The translations under genes and the position numbers were made by a program. From assembly GCF_013093415.1 (NCBI RefSeq), contig NZ_JABFBC010000001.1, positions 1,984,001 to 2,048,000 on the forward strand: a stretch of DNA of 64,000 nucleotides. Direction: 5' to 3'. Shown here piece after piece: positions 55,371 to 64,000 of the stretch. Every line of letters begins with the position of its first letter. Position 1 is the stretch's first letter. The DNA is from Halovulum dunhuangense (GTDB lineage: Bacteria > Pseudomonadota > Alphaproteobacteria > Rhodobacterales > Rhodobacteraceae). The notes under the pieces were generated by a model. That model did no database searches and was not told the DNA's origin. It saw nothing but the letters and a program-made list of their open reading frames with translations.

Positions 55371-55967
55371 TCACGCGCCAAAAAGCAACGGAATTGACGC
55401 GGCGATCGCGGGCAGCACCAGGATCAGGGCGAAGACGCGGATCGGTGCGCGGAAGCCTTCGGTCTCGGCCAGGAACACCGCCCATATCCACAGGAAGCCG
55501 AAGCCCGCGACGGTGGACAGGATCGTGGACAGCCCCACGCCATAGGCGCCCAGGGCGGCCCCAAGGATGGGGTCGAGCGCGGCGCTGACCACAAGAAGTG
55601 GCAGCGCCACGATCACCGCCCAGACCAGCGCCAACCGCGCCGACCAGAAACTGCCCCGCCCGCCGAAGATCCGCGCCGCGACATGCGACAGCGCGGCCAG
55701 CGCGAAAAGCACCAGCGGCGTTATGAAAATCGCCGCAAACAGCCGCCCCGCAAGCACCCCGGTCAGCGCGTCGGGTTCCTCTACCGCCAGCGCCTGCTCG
55801 CGCGCGGCCGGCAGGCCGGCGACAAAGCCGATGCCCGCGGCAAGGAAGATGAGAATCAGAAGTTGCGCATCGCGCGGCGCCTGATCCAGCTTGGTCCGGA
55901 TGGAGCCCCGCAGGTCCGGGTATGCCGACAGGATATCGGCCAGCAACCCGGCCCTGCGTTCGCTCAT
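55371..55967 (-). CDS. Yip1-family membrane protein (copy 3)
   Basis: A 198-residue protein with five predicted membrane helices after a short N-terminal helix (DILSAYPDLRGSIRTKLDQA). It carries the shared motifs FGGRGSFWSARLALVWA and ETEGFRAPIRVFALI. Three bases after sufD, so probably co-translated with it. Function unknown. Confidence 0.75.
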   Translation of the reverse strand: MSERRAGLLADILSAYPDLRGSIRTKLDQAPRDAQLLILIFLAAGIGFVAGLPAAREQALAVEEPDALTGVLAGRLFAAIFITPLVLFALAALSHVAARIFGGRGSFWSARLALVWAVIVALPLLVVSAALDPILGAALGAYGVGLSTILSTVAGFGFLWIWAVFLAETEGFRAPIRVFALILVLPAIAASIPLLFGA

Positions 55968-55970
55968 GGA

Positions 55971-57268
55971 TCAGCCCTTGCGCCGACGCGACAGCCAGCC
56001 GGCCAGGCGCTCGCGCATCTCGTCGGCCAGCCTCGCGTCCTCGATCTCCTGGATGGCCTCGTCGAGGAAGGCCAGCACCAGCATGTCCACCGCCTCGTGG
56101 CGCGGAACCCCGCGCGAGGTCAGGTAGAACAGCCCGTCCTCGTCCAGCGCCCCCACGGTCGAGCCGTGCGAGCAGGCCACATCGTCGGCATAGATCTCCA
56201 GTTCCGGCTTGGCGAGGAACTGGCTGTCATCGTCCAGCAGAAGCCCCTGGCTGATCTGGTAGCCGTCGGTCTTCTGCGCGCCGGGCTTGACCAGGATCTT
56301 GCCCTGGAAGGTACCCACGGCGCCGTTGCGCAGCACCTTCTTGAAGACCTGCCGGCTTTCGCAATTCACCGCGTCATGGGTGATGAAGACCGTGTCGTCA
56401 TGGTGGAAGTCGCCGCCATCCCCGGCCGCCGCACCCGCCACATGGGCCTGGGCATCATCGCCGGTGAATTCGATCACGAACTCGTTGCGGGTCAGCACGC
56501 CATTCACGCCAAGGGTGAAGGACTTCAACACCGACCCTGCCCCCAACCGCGCGAAGACATGCGTCGCGGCCCGGCGTTCATGGTCGCGGCCCTGCGCCCG
56601 CACATGGTGGAACCGCGCGCCGTCGGCGATCTCGACCTCCAGGCACTGGTTTGTCCGCGCGGCGACCGGACCGGCCTCCAGCAGGGTCATCTCTGCGCCC
56701 GGATCCAGCCGGATCACATGATGGATCACCGCGTCCGAGGATGCATCCTCGTGCAGGTACAGGATCGAGACCGGCGTCTCGACCTTTCCGGTCACGCGGA
56801 TGGCGATCCCCTGCCCGGCCATGGCCGTGTTGAGCGCCGCAAGCGGCCTTGGCACCGGGTTCTGGCCCCGCGCCTCGAGCACGCCGAAAACATCCTTCGC
56901 CCAGTGGATGTCGGTCGCCAGCGCATCCGTCAGCGTCTCGATCTCCAGCCCCTCGAGCGCCAGAGCATCGGACTTCGCCGTGTCGAGGACACCGTCCACG
57001 AACACCAGCTTCAGCCGCTCGACCGCGTCGAACACCGCCGGCTCGCCCGCATCGAAGGGCGTGACCGCAGGTGTCTCGCCGGCGGTCAGCCTGGCGGGGT
57101 CGGTGTATTTCCAGTATTCGTCCCGGCGCACCGGGCCGCCCATGCCCTTCAGCCGGGTGGCGGCGGCGGCGCGCGCCTCCTCGGCCCAGCGGGCGCCGGA
57201 CGCGGGACGCGGATGCCGGGCCAGAAGCGCGTCGGCCAGGTCCGTCTTGGCTTGTGCCAGCGCCGCCA

Positions 57269-57269
<1 letters not shown>
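55971..57269 (-). CDS. sufD: Fe-S cluster assembly protein SufD
   Basis: A 432-residue subunit of the SufBC2D scaffold. The N-terminal helical part has WKYTDPARLTAG. The beta-helix core has the usual SufD blocks, for example TLGVNGVLTRNEFVIEF, GTFQGKILVKPGAQKTDGYQ, ILVKPGAQKTDGYQISQGLL and FLAKPELEIYADDVACSHGS. The conserved C-terminal His, needed for Fe-S assembly in E. coli, lies in VACSHGSTVG. ATG 57269 overlaps the sufC stop (TGATG); a GTG one codon earlier is possible. Confidence 0.95.
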
Positions 57270-58024
<755 letters not shown>

Positions 58025-58069
58025 TCTTCTCTTCCTTGCTTCATGTTTGGCGCGGGGCCGCGGCGGCAA

Positions 58070-58558
58070 TCACTCGCTGCCGGACCCCGGAACGGGTATG
58101 TATCGCTGTCCCAGCCCGCTGAGCTGGGTGAGCGCGTCATTGGAGGCGACGAGCGACTCGAGCCCGGGCCGCAGTCCGGGCATCGCCTGCTCGATCTGCG
58201 GCACCAGGCCCAGCATGTGCTGGCCGAGCGGGATCCAGAGCGCGGCGCCGATCACGGCAGCCAGCACGAGCGGGCTTTTCAGAAGCGGCCGGCGCACGGC
58301 GTAAAGCAACAGCGCGGCCACGGCCCCGGCCGCGAAAGGCGCGGCGCCGCGATATTGCTCGGGCAATGTCGCGACCTGCTGATCGTAGAGCGCCACCAGC
58401 GCATCCGGGATTTCCGGATAGGCCAGCCAGGCCGCCATGCCGCCAAGCCCCATCAGAAGCCCGAAGACGAAGGGCAGCTTTCCGCCCCCTTCCCCGGGCT
58501 GGCGCACGCGGCGCACGGGTTCGGGCTCGATCATGGCCGGTTCGCGAAATCTCGACAT
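58070..58558 (-). CDS. Three-helix membrane protein, unknown
   Basis: A 162-residue protein. The N-terminal ~27 residues are charged (IEPEPVRRVRQPGEGGGKLP), then helices at about 28-47, 70-86 and 93-112, and a Leu-rich soluble tail ending PVPGSGSE. It stands between the 90-residue membrane protein and sufC in the suf operon. I do not recognise it. Confidence 0.65.
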   Translation of the reverse strand: MSRFREPAMIEPEPVRRVRQPGEGGGKLPFVFGLLMGLGGMAAWLAYPEIPDALVALYDQQVATLPEQYRGAAPFAAGAVAALLLYAVRRPLLKSPLVLAAVIGAALWIPLGQHMLGLVPQIEQAMPGLRPGLESLVASNDALTQLSGLGQRYIPVPGSGSE

Positions 58559-58571
58559 TGTCCCTGTCTCC

Positions 58572-58844
58572 TCAGCTGCCGCCCTTTTCGCGGATCTGGT
58601 CCAGGGCGGGGGTCCGATCGAACCGGTGCGAAGCCTCCGGCTCGTCGATACGGTACCACCCCAGCAGCCGTGCGATCCAGTTGTGGCTGTAGTGGAACAG
58701 GGTCGAGAAGACGGCCGTCTTGACCGCCGCCTCCAGCAGCGCGCCGAACATCGTGCGCTGGCTCGGATCGAGCAGCAGCGTCGAGCCGAGGTTCAGCACG
58801 AAGAAGATCACCCCCGCGATGATCGAGGCGCCAAGGAACGGCAT
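58572..58844 (-). CDS. Small membrane protein, unknown
   Basis: A 90-residue protein with one clear N-terminal helix (ASIIAGVIFFVLNLGSTLLL) and a second weaker one (LLEAAVKTAVFSTLFHYSHN). The C-terminus is polar. Its ATG overlaps the stop of the YbjQ-like gene (TGATG), so the two are translationally coupled. I do not recognise the family. Confidence 0.65.
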   Translation of the reverse strand: MPFLGASIIAGVIFFVLNLGSTLLLDPSQRTMFGALLEAAVKTAVFSTLFHYSHNWIARLLGWYRIDEPEASHRFDRTPALDQIREKGGS

Positions 58845-59164
58845 CAGAGCTTCTCCAGCGTGACCGAGGTGCCCGAGGCCGAGACCATCAGCATCGAGTT
58901 GCCCACCACCTCGTAGTCGAGATCGATGCCCACGACGGCATTGCCGCCCAGCGCAGCGGCCCGGTCGCCCAGTTCCTGCATCGCGGTGTGGCGCGCCTCT
59001 TCCAGGCTGGCCTCGTAGGACGAGGACCGCCCGCCGATGATGTCGGTGATCCCGGCGAAAAGGTCGCGCACCACGTTGGCGCCCAGGATCGCCTCGCCCA
59101 CCACCACGCCGTGATAGCCGGTGATGCGGTGGCCTTCCACGTTCTGCGTCGTCGTCATCAGCAT
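58844..59164 (-). CDS. YbjQ-family protein (DUF74)
   Basis: A 106-residue soluble protein matching the YbjQ/DUF74 fold: [59 protein letters not shown] and [18 protein letters not shown]. Family members form pentamers; the function is unknown, and the heavy-metal-binding label is unproven. GGAGAGACGATC precedes ATG 59164. It sits in the suf operon. Confidence 0.9.
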   Translation of the reverse strand: MLMTTTQNVEGHRITGYHGVVVGEAILGANVVRDLFAGITDIIGGRSSSYEASLEEARHTAMQELGDRAAALGGNAVVGIDLDYEVVGNSMLMVSASGTSVTLEKL

Positions 59165-59216
59165 GATCGTCTCTCCTCTCGGCTCGGCGCCCGGGCCGAA
59201 GTTGCGCCCACGGGCG

Positions 59217-59564
59217 CTATCCCCTGAACACCAGCGCGGCGCCGATGCCTATGAACACGAAGCCCAGGCCGGTCGTCCACGAGATGCTTTCCTTCAGCCA
59301 GAAGGCGGAAAACCCCACGAAGACCGTCAGGGTGATCACCTCCTGGATGGTCTTGAGCTGCGCCGCCGAATAGACCTGATGCCCGATCCGGTTCGCCGGC
59401 ACCGCCAGCCAGTATTCGAAAAAGGCGATCCCCCAGCTGATCAGCACCACCAGGTAGAGCGGCGCCGCCTTGAACTTCAGGTGCCCGTACCAGGCAAAGG
59501 TCATGAACAGGTTGGAGCCGAGAAGCAGCAGCACCGGCACGACATGCGCCGATGTCAGCCCCAT
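59217..59564 (-). CDS. DUF486 / DMT-type small membrane protein
   Basis: A 115-residue four-helix membrane protein with the DUF486 pattern: [59 protein letters not shown] and [19 protein letters not shown]. Related to small drug/metabolite transporters; it probably works as a dimer. It lies 33 bases after sufB in the suf operon. Substrate unknown. Confidence 0.87.
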   Translation of the reverse strand: MGLTSAHVVPVLLLLGSNLFMTFAWYGHLKFKAAPLYLVVLISWGIAFFEYWLAVPANRIGHQVYSAAQLKTIQEVITLTVFVGFSAFWLKESISWTTGLGFVFIGIGAALVFRG

Positions 59565-59597
59565 CTGCGGCCCCCGACCCGTGCCGACCCGCGCCTG

Positions 59598-61121
59598 TCA
59601 CCCAACCGAGCCCTCGAGGCTGATCGCGACCAGCTTCTGGGCTTCCATCGCGAATTCCATCGGCAGCGCCTGAAGCACCTCGCGGCAGAAGCCGTTCACC
59701 ACCAGCGCCACGGCCTCTTCCTCGTCCATGCCGCGCGAACGGCAATAGAAGAGCTGGTCGTCGTCCACCTTCGACGTGGTGGCCTCGTGTTCCACCCGGC
59801 TCGAGTTGTTGCGGCACTCGATGTAGGGAACCGTGTGCGCCCCGCACTTGTCGCCGATCAGCAGGCTGTCGCACTGGGTGTAGTTGCGGCTGTTCTTGGC
59901 CTTGGGGTGCATCGACACGAGCCCGCGATAGGTGTTCTGCGCGCGCCCCGCCGAGATGCCCTTGGACACGATCCGGCTTTTCGTGTTCTTGCCCAGATGC
60001 ACCATCTTGGTGCCGGTATCGGCCTGCTGCATGTTGTTGGCGATGGCGATGGAATAGAACTCGCCCTGGCTGTCGTCGCCACGCAGGATGCAGGACGGGT
60101 ATTTCCAGGTGATGGCAGAGCCGGTCTCGACCTGGGTCCACATCACCTTGGCCCGCGCCTCGCGGCAGTCGGCGCGCTTGGTGACGAAGTTGTAGATCCC
60201 GCCCTTGCCGTTCTCGTCGCCCGGATACCAGTTCTGGACGGTGGAGTACTTCACCTCCGCATCCTCCAGCACCACGATCTCGACCACCGCGGCGTGCAGC
60301 TGGTTCTCGTCGCGCATCGGTGCGGTGCAGCCCTCAAGATAGCTGACGTAAGAGCCCTTGTCGGCGATGATCAGCGTCCGCTCGAACTGGCCGGTGTTCT
60401 CGGCGTTGATGCGGAAATAGGTCGACAGTTCCATCGGGCAGCGCACGCCGGGCGGGACGTAGACGAAGGAGCCGTCCGAGAAGACCGCCGAGTTCAGCGT
60501 CGCATAGAAGTTGTCGGACTGCGGCACGACCGAGCCCAGGTACTTCCGCACCAGCTCGGGGTGCTCGCGGATCGCCTCGGAGATCGAGCAGAAGATAACG
60601 CCGGCCCTGGCCAGTTCCTCCTTGAAGGTGGTCCCGACCGACACGCTGTCGAACACCGCGTCCACGGCGACCTTGCGGCCCTCGGCCGGCGCATCCTCGG
60701 CGCCATCGACACCGGCCAGGATCATCTGTTCCTTCAGCGGGATGCCCAGCTTTTCATAGGTGCGCAGCAGCTCGGGATCCACCTCGTCCAGCGACTTCGG
60801 CTTCACCTTCATCGAGGCGGGCTTGGCGTAGTAGTACTGATCCTGGAAATCGATCCGGGGGTAGTGCACCATCGCCCAGGTGGGTTCCTCCATCTGGAGC
60901 CAGCGGCGATAGGCCTGAAGCCGCCACTCGGTCATCCATTCCGGCTCTTCGTTCTTTTCCGAGATGAGGCGGACGATGTCCTCGTTCAGGCCCTTGGGGG
61001 CGTACTCCATCTCGACATCGGTGGCCCAGCCATGCTTGTAGCGCCCGCCCACGGACTTGACGGCGTCCACCGTCTCCTGGTCCACGCCCTCCTTGACCTG
61101 CACGTCGTCGAAAGCCGCCAT
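59598..61121 (-). CDS. sufB: Fe-S cluster assembly protein SufB
   Basis: A 507-residue scaffold subunit that builds the nascent cluster with SufD and SufC. Motifs: [75 protein letters not shown], and the conserved sulfur-accepting Cys/His/Glu region [20 protein letters not shown] and [21 protein letters not shown] 61121 follows GAGGAGAGTGGAT; the frame is open upstream but not family-like. Separated from the desulfurase gene by 91 bases with no obvious signal. Confidence 0.97.
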   Translation of the reverse strand: MAAFDDVQVKEGVDQETVDAVKSVGGRYKHGWATDVEMEYAPKGLNEDIVRLISEKNEEPEWMTEWRLQAYRRWLQMEEPTWAMVHYPRIDFQDQYYYAKPASMKVKPKSLDEVDPELLRTYEKLGIPLKEQMILAGVDGAEDAPAEGRKVAVDAVFDSVSVGTTFKEELARAGVIFCSISEAIREHPELVRKYLGSVVPQSDNFYATLNSAVFSDGSFVYVPPGVRCPMELSTYFRINAENTGQFERTLIIADKGSYVSYLEGCTAPMRDENQLHAAVVEIVVLEDAEVKYSTVQNWYPGDENGKGGIYNFVTKRADCREARAKVMWTQVETGSAITWKYPSCILRGDDSQGEFYSIAIANNMQQADTGTKMVHLGKNTKSRIVSKGISAGRAQNTYRGLVSMHPKAKNSRNYTQCDSLLIGDKCGAHTVPYIECRNNSSRVEHEATTSKVDDDQLFYCRSRGMDEEEAVALVVNGFCREVLQALPMEFAMEAQKLVAISLEGSVG

Positions 61122-61212
61122 ATCCACTCTCCTCGTTTCCCGGTCCGGTCCGGGCCTGTTGTCGTTCCGTCTGTCACCGGCCGCGGGACGCGCCCACGGC
61201 GAAAACTCTTGC

Positions 61213-62265
61213 TCAGGCTGCCCGCGCGCGGCGCCGTGACCGGGCCGCCAGCCACGCCTCGGCGAAGCTGCGCAGCTCGGCCTCGGTCGTCTGCGGCCCC
61301 AGCGAGACGCGGATCGCGCTCGAGGCGGTCTCGGCATCCAGACCCATCGCGCGCAGCACGCGGCTTTCCTTCACCTTGCCGCTGGAACAGGCCGATCCCG
61401 CGCTGACCGCGAAGCCCGCCAGGTCCATCTGCATGACCTGCGTCTCGCCCTTCCAGCCCGGGACCGCGAAGCAGCTGGTGTTCGGCAGCCGCTCTGCCCC
61501 CCGCCCTGCAAAGATAATGTCCGCTGCGCCCGCTTCCAGAAGCTCTTCTAGAATATTTCTAAGTCCTGCCACCCGGTCCCAAGCGCCGCTTTCCAGATCG
61601 CGCTGCGCCGCTTCGCAGGCCGCGCCGAAGCCCGCGATGCCGATCACGTTCTCCGTGCCGGAGCGGCGCCCCATCTCCTGTCCGCCGCCGGTGATCCTGG
61701 CCGAAATCTCCTGGCCGGACTTGAGCAGCAGCGCCCCGACGCCCTTCGGCCCGCCCAGCTTGTGCGCCGACACCATCGCGGCGCGCGCGCCCGACCAGCC
61801 GAAGGCATAGGGCAGCTTGCCCACCGCCTGAACCGCATCGGCCAGATCGCCGGTCGCGCCTTGCAGCACGCCCGTCTCGGAATTCGCGACCTGCACGCAG
61901 GTGAACGCGTCCCCGGGCAGCGTGCCATGCAGCCGCCCCTCGGCATCGACGGGCAGCGCCTCGCCGTCGCCCAGATGGCTGAAGACCGCGTCATGCTCTG
62001 TCGCCAGCGCCGCGATGCGGTCCCGGCCCGAAAGCGCCAGGGCCGCCGCCTCGGTCGCGCCCGAGGTAAAGATCACCTCGTCGCGGTCGCAGCCCACGGC
62101 CGCCGCAACCTGCGCGCGGGCCTGTTCGATCACCGCCCGTGCCGCGCGCCCCTCGGCATGCACGCTGGAGGGGTTGCCCACCAGGTCCATCGCCGCCAGC
62201 ATCGCGGCCCGCGCCTCGGGCCTGAGCGGCGCTGTCGCGTTAAAGTCGAGGTAGACGCGGCTCAT
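61213..62265 (-). CDS. Cysteine desulfurase, IscS/NifS type
   Basis: A 350-residue group I desulfurase, shorter than E. coli IscS (404). Motifs: [60 protein letters not shown], the PLP Lys in [17 protein letters not shown] and the active-site Cys in [17 protein letters not shown]. The ATG overlaps the iscR stop (ATGA). It is a second desulfurase in the same operon as sufS, which suggests a division of labour. Confidence 0.92.
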   Translation of the reverse strand: MSRVYLDFNATAPLRPEARAAMLAAMDLVGNPSSVHAEGRAARAVIEQARAQVAAAVGCDRDEVIFTSGATEAAALALSGRDRIAALATEHDAVFSHLGDGEALPVDAEGRLHGTLPGDAFTCVQVANSETGVLQGATGDLADAVQAVGKLPYAFGWSGARAAMVSAHKLGGPKGVGALLLKSGQEISARITGGGQEMGRRSGTENVIGIAGFGAACEAAQRDLESGAWDRVAGLRNILEELLEAGAADIIFAGRGAERLPNTSCFAVPGWKGETQVMQMDLAGFAVSAGSACSSGKVKESRVLRAMGLDAETASSAIRVSLGPQTTEAELRSFAEAWLAARSRRRARAA

Positions 62266-62720
62266 TCGTCCACCAGTTCGACGAAGGCGGGCACCGCCGG
62301 ACAGGGCGCCATCTGGTCGCCCACGATATCGCTGAGCCTTGTCTGGTGCAGGAACACGTAGACATGGGCAGAAAGCTGCTCCCACAGCTTTTCCGTCAGG
62401 CGGCTGGCCTCCGTCTCTCCGGTGGCGCCGGATGCGCCCGCGCCCCGGCTGAGGGCGTCCATCGTCTCGTCCACCGCCTGCAGGATCTCGGCGATGCGGA
62501 TCTTCTCGGGCGGGCGGGCCAGTCTGTAACCGCCGCCGGGGCCGCGCACGGATTCCACGATGTCGGCGCGCCGCAGCTTGACGAAAAGCTGCTCCAGATA
62601 GGCCAGGCTGATGTCCTGCCGGTGGGCGATCTCGGACAGGGCCACAAGCCGGTCGGCCCCTTCCCGCGCAAGGTCGGTGAGGGCGATCATCGCGTAACGG
62701 CCCTTGGTGCTGAGTTTCAT
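62262..62720 (-). CDS. iscR: Rrf2-family iron-sulfur regulator IscR
   Basis: A 152-residue regulator. The N-terminal winged helix is KLSTKGRYAMIALTDLA, QDISLAYLEQLFVKLRRA and the wing GPGGGYRLARP. The usual three ligand cysteines of E. coli IscR are missing; the only cysteine is Cys140 in MAPCPAVP. The same single-Cys form has been described for R. sphaeroides IscR, which still binds an Fe-S cluster and represses Fe-S genes. It heads the suf operon and probably represses its own promoter. Confidence 0.93.
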   Translation of the reverse strand: MKLSTKGRYAMIALTDLAREGADRLVALSEIAHRQDISLAYLEQLFVKLRRADIVESVRGPGGGYRLARPPEKIRIAEILQAVDETMDALSRGAGASGATGETEASRLTEKLWEQLSAHVYVFLHQTRLSDIVGDQMAPCPAVPAFVELVDE

Positions 62721-62768
62721 CGCATCCCGTCCAGAGCAAGGCAGTTGACGTCAGACGACCCAGCCCTT

Positions 62769-62782
62769 ACCTGAGGACAGGT
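62769..62782. promoter_or_regulatory. Inverted repeat ACCTG-AGGA-CAGGT in the iscR leader
   Basis: A perfect five-base inverted repeat with a four-base spacer, about 30-43 bases downstream of the predicted iscR start and 49 bases before the ATG. It could be a second operator or a small leader hairpin. Confidence 0.4.
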
Positions 62783-62811
62783 TCGAAGACCGGGGCGTGC
62801 GGCCACGGATT

Positions 62812-62824
62812 TAGAATGTTTCTA
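62812..62824. promoter_or_regulatory. Candidate iron/Fe-S operator TAGAA-TGT-TTCTA
   Basis: A perfect inverted repeat of five-base arms around TGT. It covers the predicted -10 box and start site of iscR (62824-62812), so a bound protein would block the promoter. Related TTTAGAA/TTCTAAA-like sites are known for iron regulators (Irr-type ICE boxes) in alphaproteobacteria; IscR is the other candidate. Confidence 0.55.
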
Positions 62825-62847
62825 TGTTGCCCGACCGATTCCGTCAA
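62819..62847 (-). promoter_or_regulatory. Promoter of the iscR-suf operon
   Basis: On the minus strand: TTGACG (62847-62842), 17-base spacer, TAGAAA (62824-62819). Predicted transcription start near 62812, giving a 90-base leader. It overlaps the operator candidate at 62812-62824 and lies 31 bases from the divergent hydrolase start. Confidence 0.7.
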
Positions 62848-62877
62848 CCATCCGGTCGGACCCATGTGAGGACTTGC

Positions 62878-63528
62878 ATGCCCGAGGTGATTTTCCCGGG
62901 GCCAGAGGGCCGGCTCGAGGGACGCTACCACCCGCAGAAATCCAAGGACGCGCCCATCGCGATCATCCTGCACCCGCATCCGCAATTCGGGGGCACGATG
63001 AACAACAAGGTCGTCTACAACCTGCATTACGCCTTTCACGACATGGGCTTCACGGTCCTGCGCTTCAACTTCCGGGGCGTCGGACGCAGCCAGGGCGAAT
63101 ACGATCAGGGCGTGGGCGAGCTCAGCGATGCGGCCTCGGCGCTGGATTACCTGCAGTCGCTCAACCCGAACGCCAAGAACTGCTGGGTCGCTGGCTTCAG
63201 CTTCGGCGCCTGGATCGGCATGCAGCTTCTGATGCGCCGGCCCGAGATACAGGGCTTCGTGTCGGTCGCGCCGCCGGCGAACATGTACGACTTCTCGTTC
63301 CTCGCGCCCTGCCCCTCTTCGGGGCTGATCATCAACGGCTCGGCCGACCGCGTGGTGCCGCCGGCAGATGTGGCGGGGCTTGCCACGAAGCTGAAGCAGC
63401 AGAAGGGCATCACCATCACCCACGAGGTGGTCGAGGGGGCGGGCCATTTCTTCGATCCCGGCATGGACGAGATGATCGGCACCGTGAACGCCTATGTGCG
63501 CAAGCGGCTGACCGAAAGCTCCCGCTGA
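62878..63528 (+). CDS. Alpha/beta hydrolase (dienelactone hydrolase-like)
   Basis: A 216-residue hydrolase without signal peptide. The oxyanion region is IIHPHPQFGGTMNN-like (IILHPHPQFGGTMNNKVV), followed by LRFNFRGVGRSQGEYDQGVG. The nucleophile Ser is in VAGFSFGAWIGMQ, Asp in GSADRVVPPADV and His in EGAGHFFDP. ATG 62878 has GAGGACTTGC upstream. Substrate unknown. Divergent from iscR across a shared 157-base control region, so it may respond to the same regulator (inference). Confidence 0.88.
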   Translation: MPEVIFPGPEGRLEGRYHPQKSKDAPIAIILHPHPQFGGTMNNKVVYNLHYAFHDMGFTVLRFNFRGVGRSQGEYDQGVGELSDAASALDYLQSLNPNAKNCWVAGFSFGAWIGMQLLMRRPEIQGFVSVAPPANMYDFSFLAPCPSSGLIINGSADRVVPPADVAGLATKLKQQKGITITHEVVEGAGHFFDPGMDEMIGTVNAYVRKRLTESSR

Positions 63529-64000
63529 TCAGAACACCCGGCGAACCGCCGCCAGCGGATCGCCGGGAACAGGCGCTGGCCGGTGGATCCGCCCGCCCGA
63601 CACGGGAAGCCGCGCGCCCGTGGTCCCCGGCGCAGAGGTGGGCAGCCCGCGCATGACGCGCACCGCCAGATAGGCGAAGGCCTGCGCCTCCAGAAAATCG
63701 CCGTCCAGCGAAACCGCCTCGACCGGCACCACCTCGGCATTGCTGCGCGCCGTCAGCGCCGCCATCAGCGCCCGGTTCTTGCGCCCGCCACCGCACACCA
63801 GCCAGCGCGAGGGCGGCTCTGGCATGTGGCGGACGGATGCGGCGACGCATTCCGCGCTGAGCGCGGTCAGCGTTGCCGCCGCATCGGCAAGGTCCATGTG
63901 CGCGACCCGCTCCAGCACCCAGGCGAAATGGTTGCGGTCCAGCGATTTCGGCGCGGGGCGCGCGAAATAGGGATCCTCCAGCACCTTGGCGATCAGGGCC
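63529..64000 (-). CDS. anmK: Anhydro-N-acetylmuramic acid kinase, C-terminal part
   Basis: Only the last ~157 codons are in the window; the 5' part runs off the right edge. The visible part has YFARPAPKSLDRNHFAW, LTALSAECVAASVRHMPEP, WLVCGGGRKNRALMAAL, DGDFLEAQAFAYLAVRVMRG and a C-terminal TGARLPVSGGRIHRP. These are characteristic of AnmK, which recycles 1,6-anhydro-MurNAc from peptidoglycan to MurNAc-6-phosphate. Its stop abuts the hydrolase stop with no base between (TGATCA). Confidence 0.93.
   Translation of the reverse strand, partial: ALIAKVLEDPYFARPAPKSLDRNHFAWVLERVAHMDLADAAATLTALSAECVAASVRHMPEPPSRWLVCGGGRKNRALMAALTARSNAEVVPVEAVSLDGDFLEAQAFAYLAVRVMRGLPTSAPGTTGARLPVSGGRIHRPAPVPGDPLAAVRRVF

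Noticed and set aside
61213-62739. IscS-type enzyme with a 158-residue N-terminal extension
   Set aside because: The extension is iscR read out of frame; the enzyme starts at 62265 on the iscR stop.

Overview
The window is 64 kb of a very GC-rich chromosome from an alphaproteobacterium, most likely a member of the Rhodobacteraceae. The evidence is gene order and protein type: a trp locus split as trpE - yibQ-like - trpGDC - moaC - moeA - lexA, a LexA box of the alphaproteobacterial GAAC-N7-GAAC type, a combined isc/suf cluster headed by an IscR with a single cysteine, a HemB without the zinc cysteines, and 3-hydroxybutyrate dehydrogenase (PHB metabolism). It is mainly core chromosome. I see no prophage, insertion sequence, CRISPR array, tRNA or rRNA gene.

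Layout. (1) 1-8105: end of a PpiD-like folding factor, tryptophan synthesis genes, molybdopterin genes and lexA, nearly all overlapping by 1-4 bases, with a polysaccharide-deacetylase-like gene placed antisense between trpE and trpG. (2) 8099-13529: comEC, gltX, gltA with a clear terminator, and a YbaK/ProX-type deacylase gene. (3) 13519-25276, minus strand: the envelope and translation cluster pyrH-frr-uppS-cdsA-dxr-rseP-bamA-skp-fabZ-lpxA-lpxI-lpxB, without lpxD. (4) 25512-29265: a phosphate-binding-protein/OmpA fusion gene facing tsf-rpsB, with a mirrored pair of terminators between them. (5) 29417-38089: accessory metabolism, including a homocysteine methyltransferase, a TetR regulator with pseudouridine kinase and glycosidase, a LysE exporter, a peptide-type solute-binding protein, a candidate new small RNA, and bdhA. 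(6) 38086-42382: a patatin gene coupled to bdhA, an XRE-cupin regulator divergent from an acyl-CoA ligase, a FrnE-type oxidoreductase and a small lipoprotein. (7) 42395-52645: mfd, hemB, a glycosyltransferase, a SYLF lipoprotein, a penicillin-acylase-type hydrolase and an unusual secreted Gly/Arg-then-acidic protein. (8) 52749-62847, minus strand: the iscR-iscS-sufB-(4 small genes)-sufC-sufD-(3 Yip1-type genes)-sufS operon. (9) 62878-64000: an alpha/beta hydrolase and the C-terminal part of anmK.

Most interesting points. A 76-nt candidate small RNA (about 37108-37183) has its own -35/-10 promoter, two stem-loops, an eight-T terminator and an anti-Shine-Dalgarno sequence in the terminator loop. 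The suf operon carries seven extra membrane or small-protein genes, including three tandem Yip1 paralogues. The iscR promoter has a perfect inverted repeat covering its -10 box. Nine of the ten convergent gene junctions leave 0-21 bases or overlap, so most have no room for ordinary terminators. All function calls rest on motifs read by eye; no database search was run.
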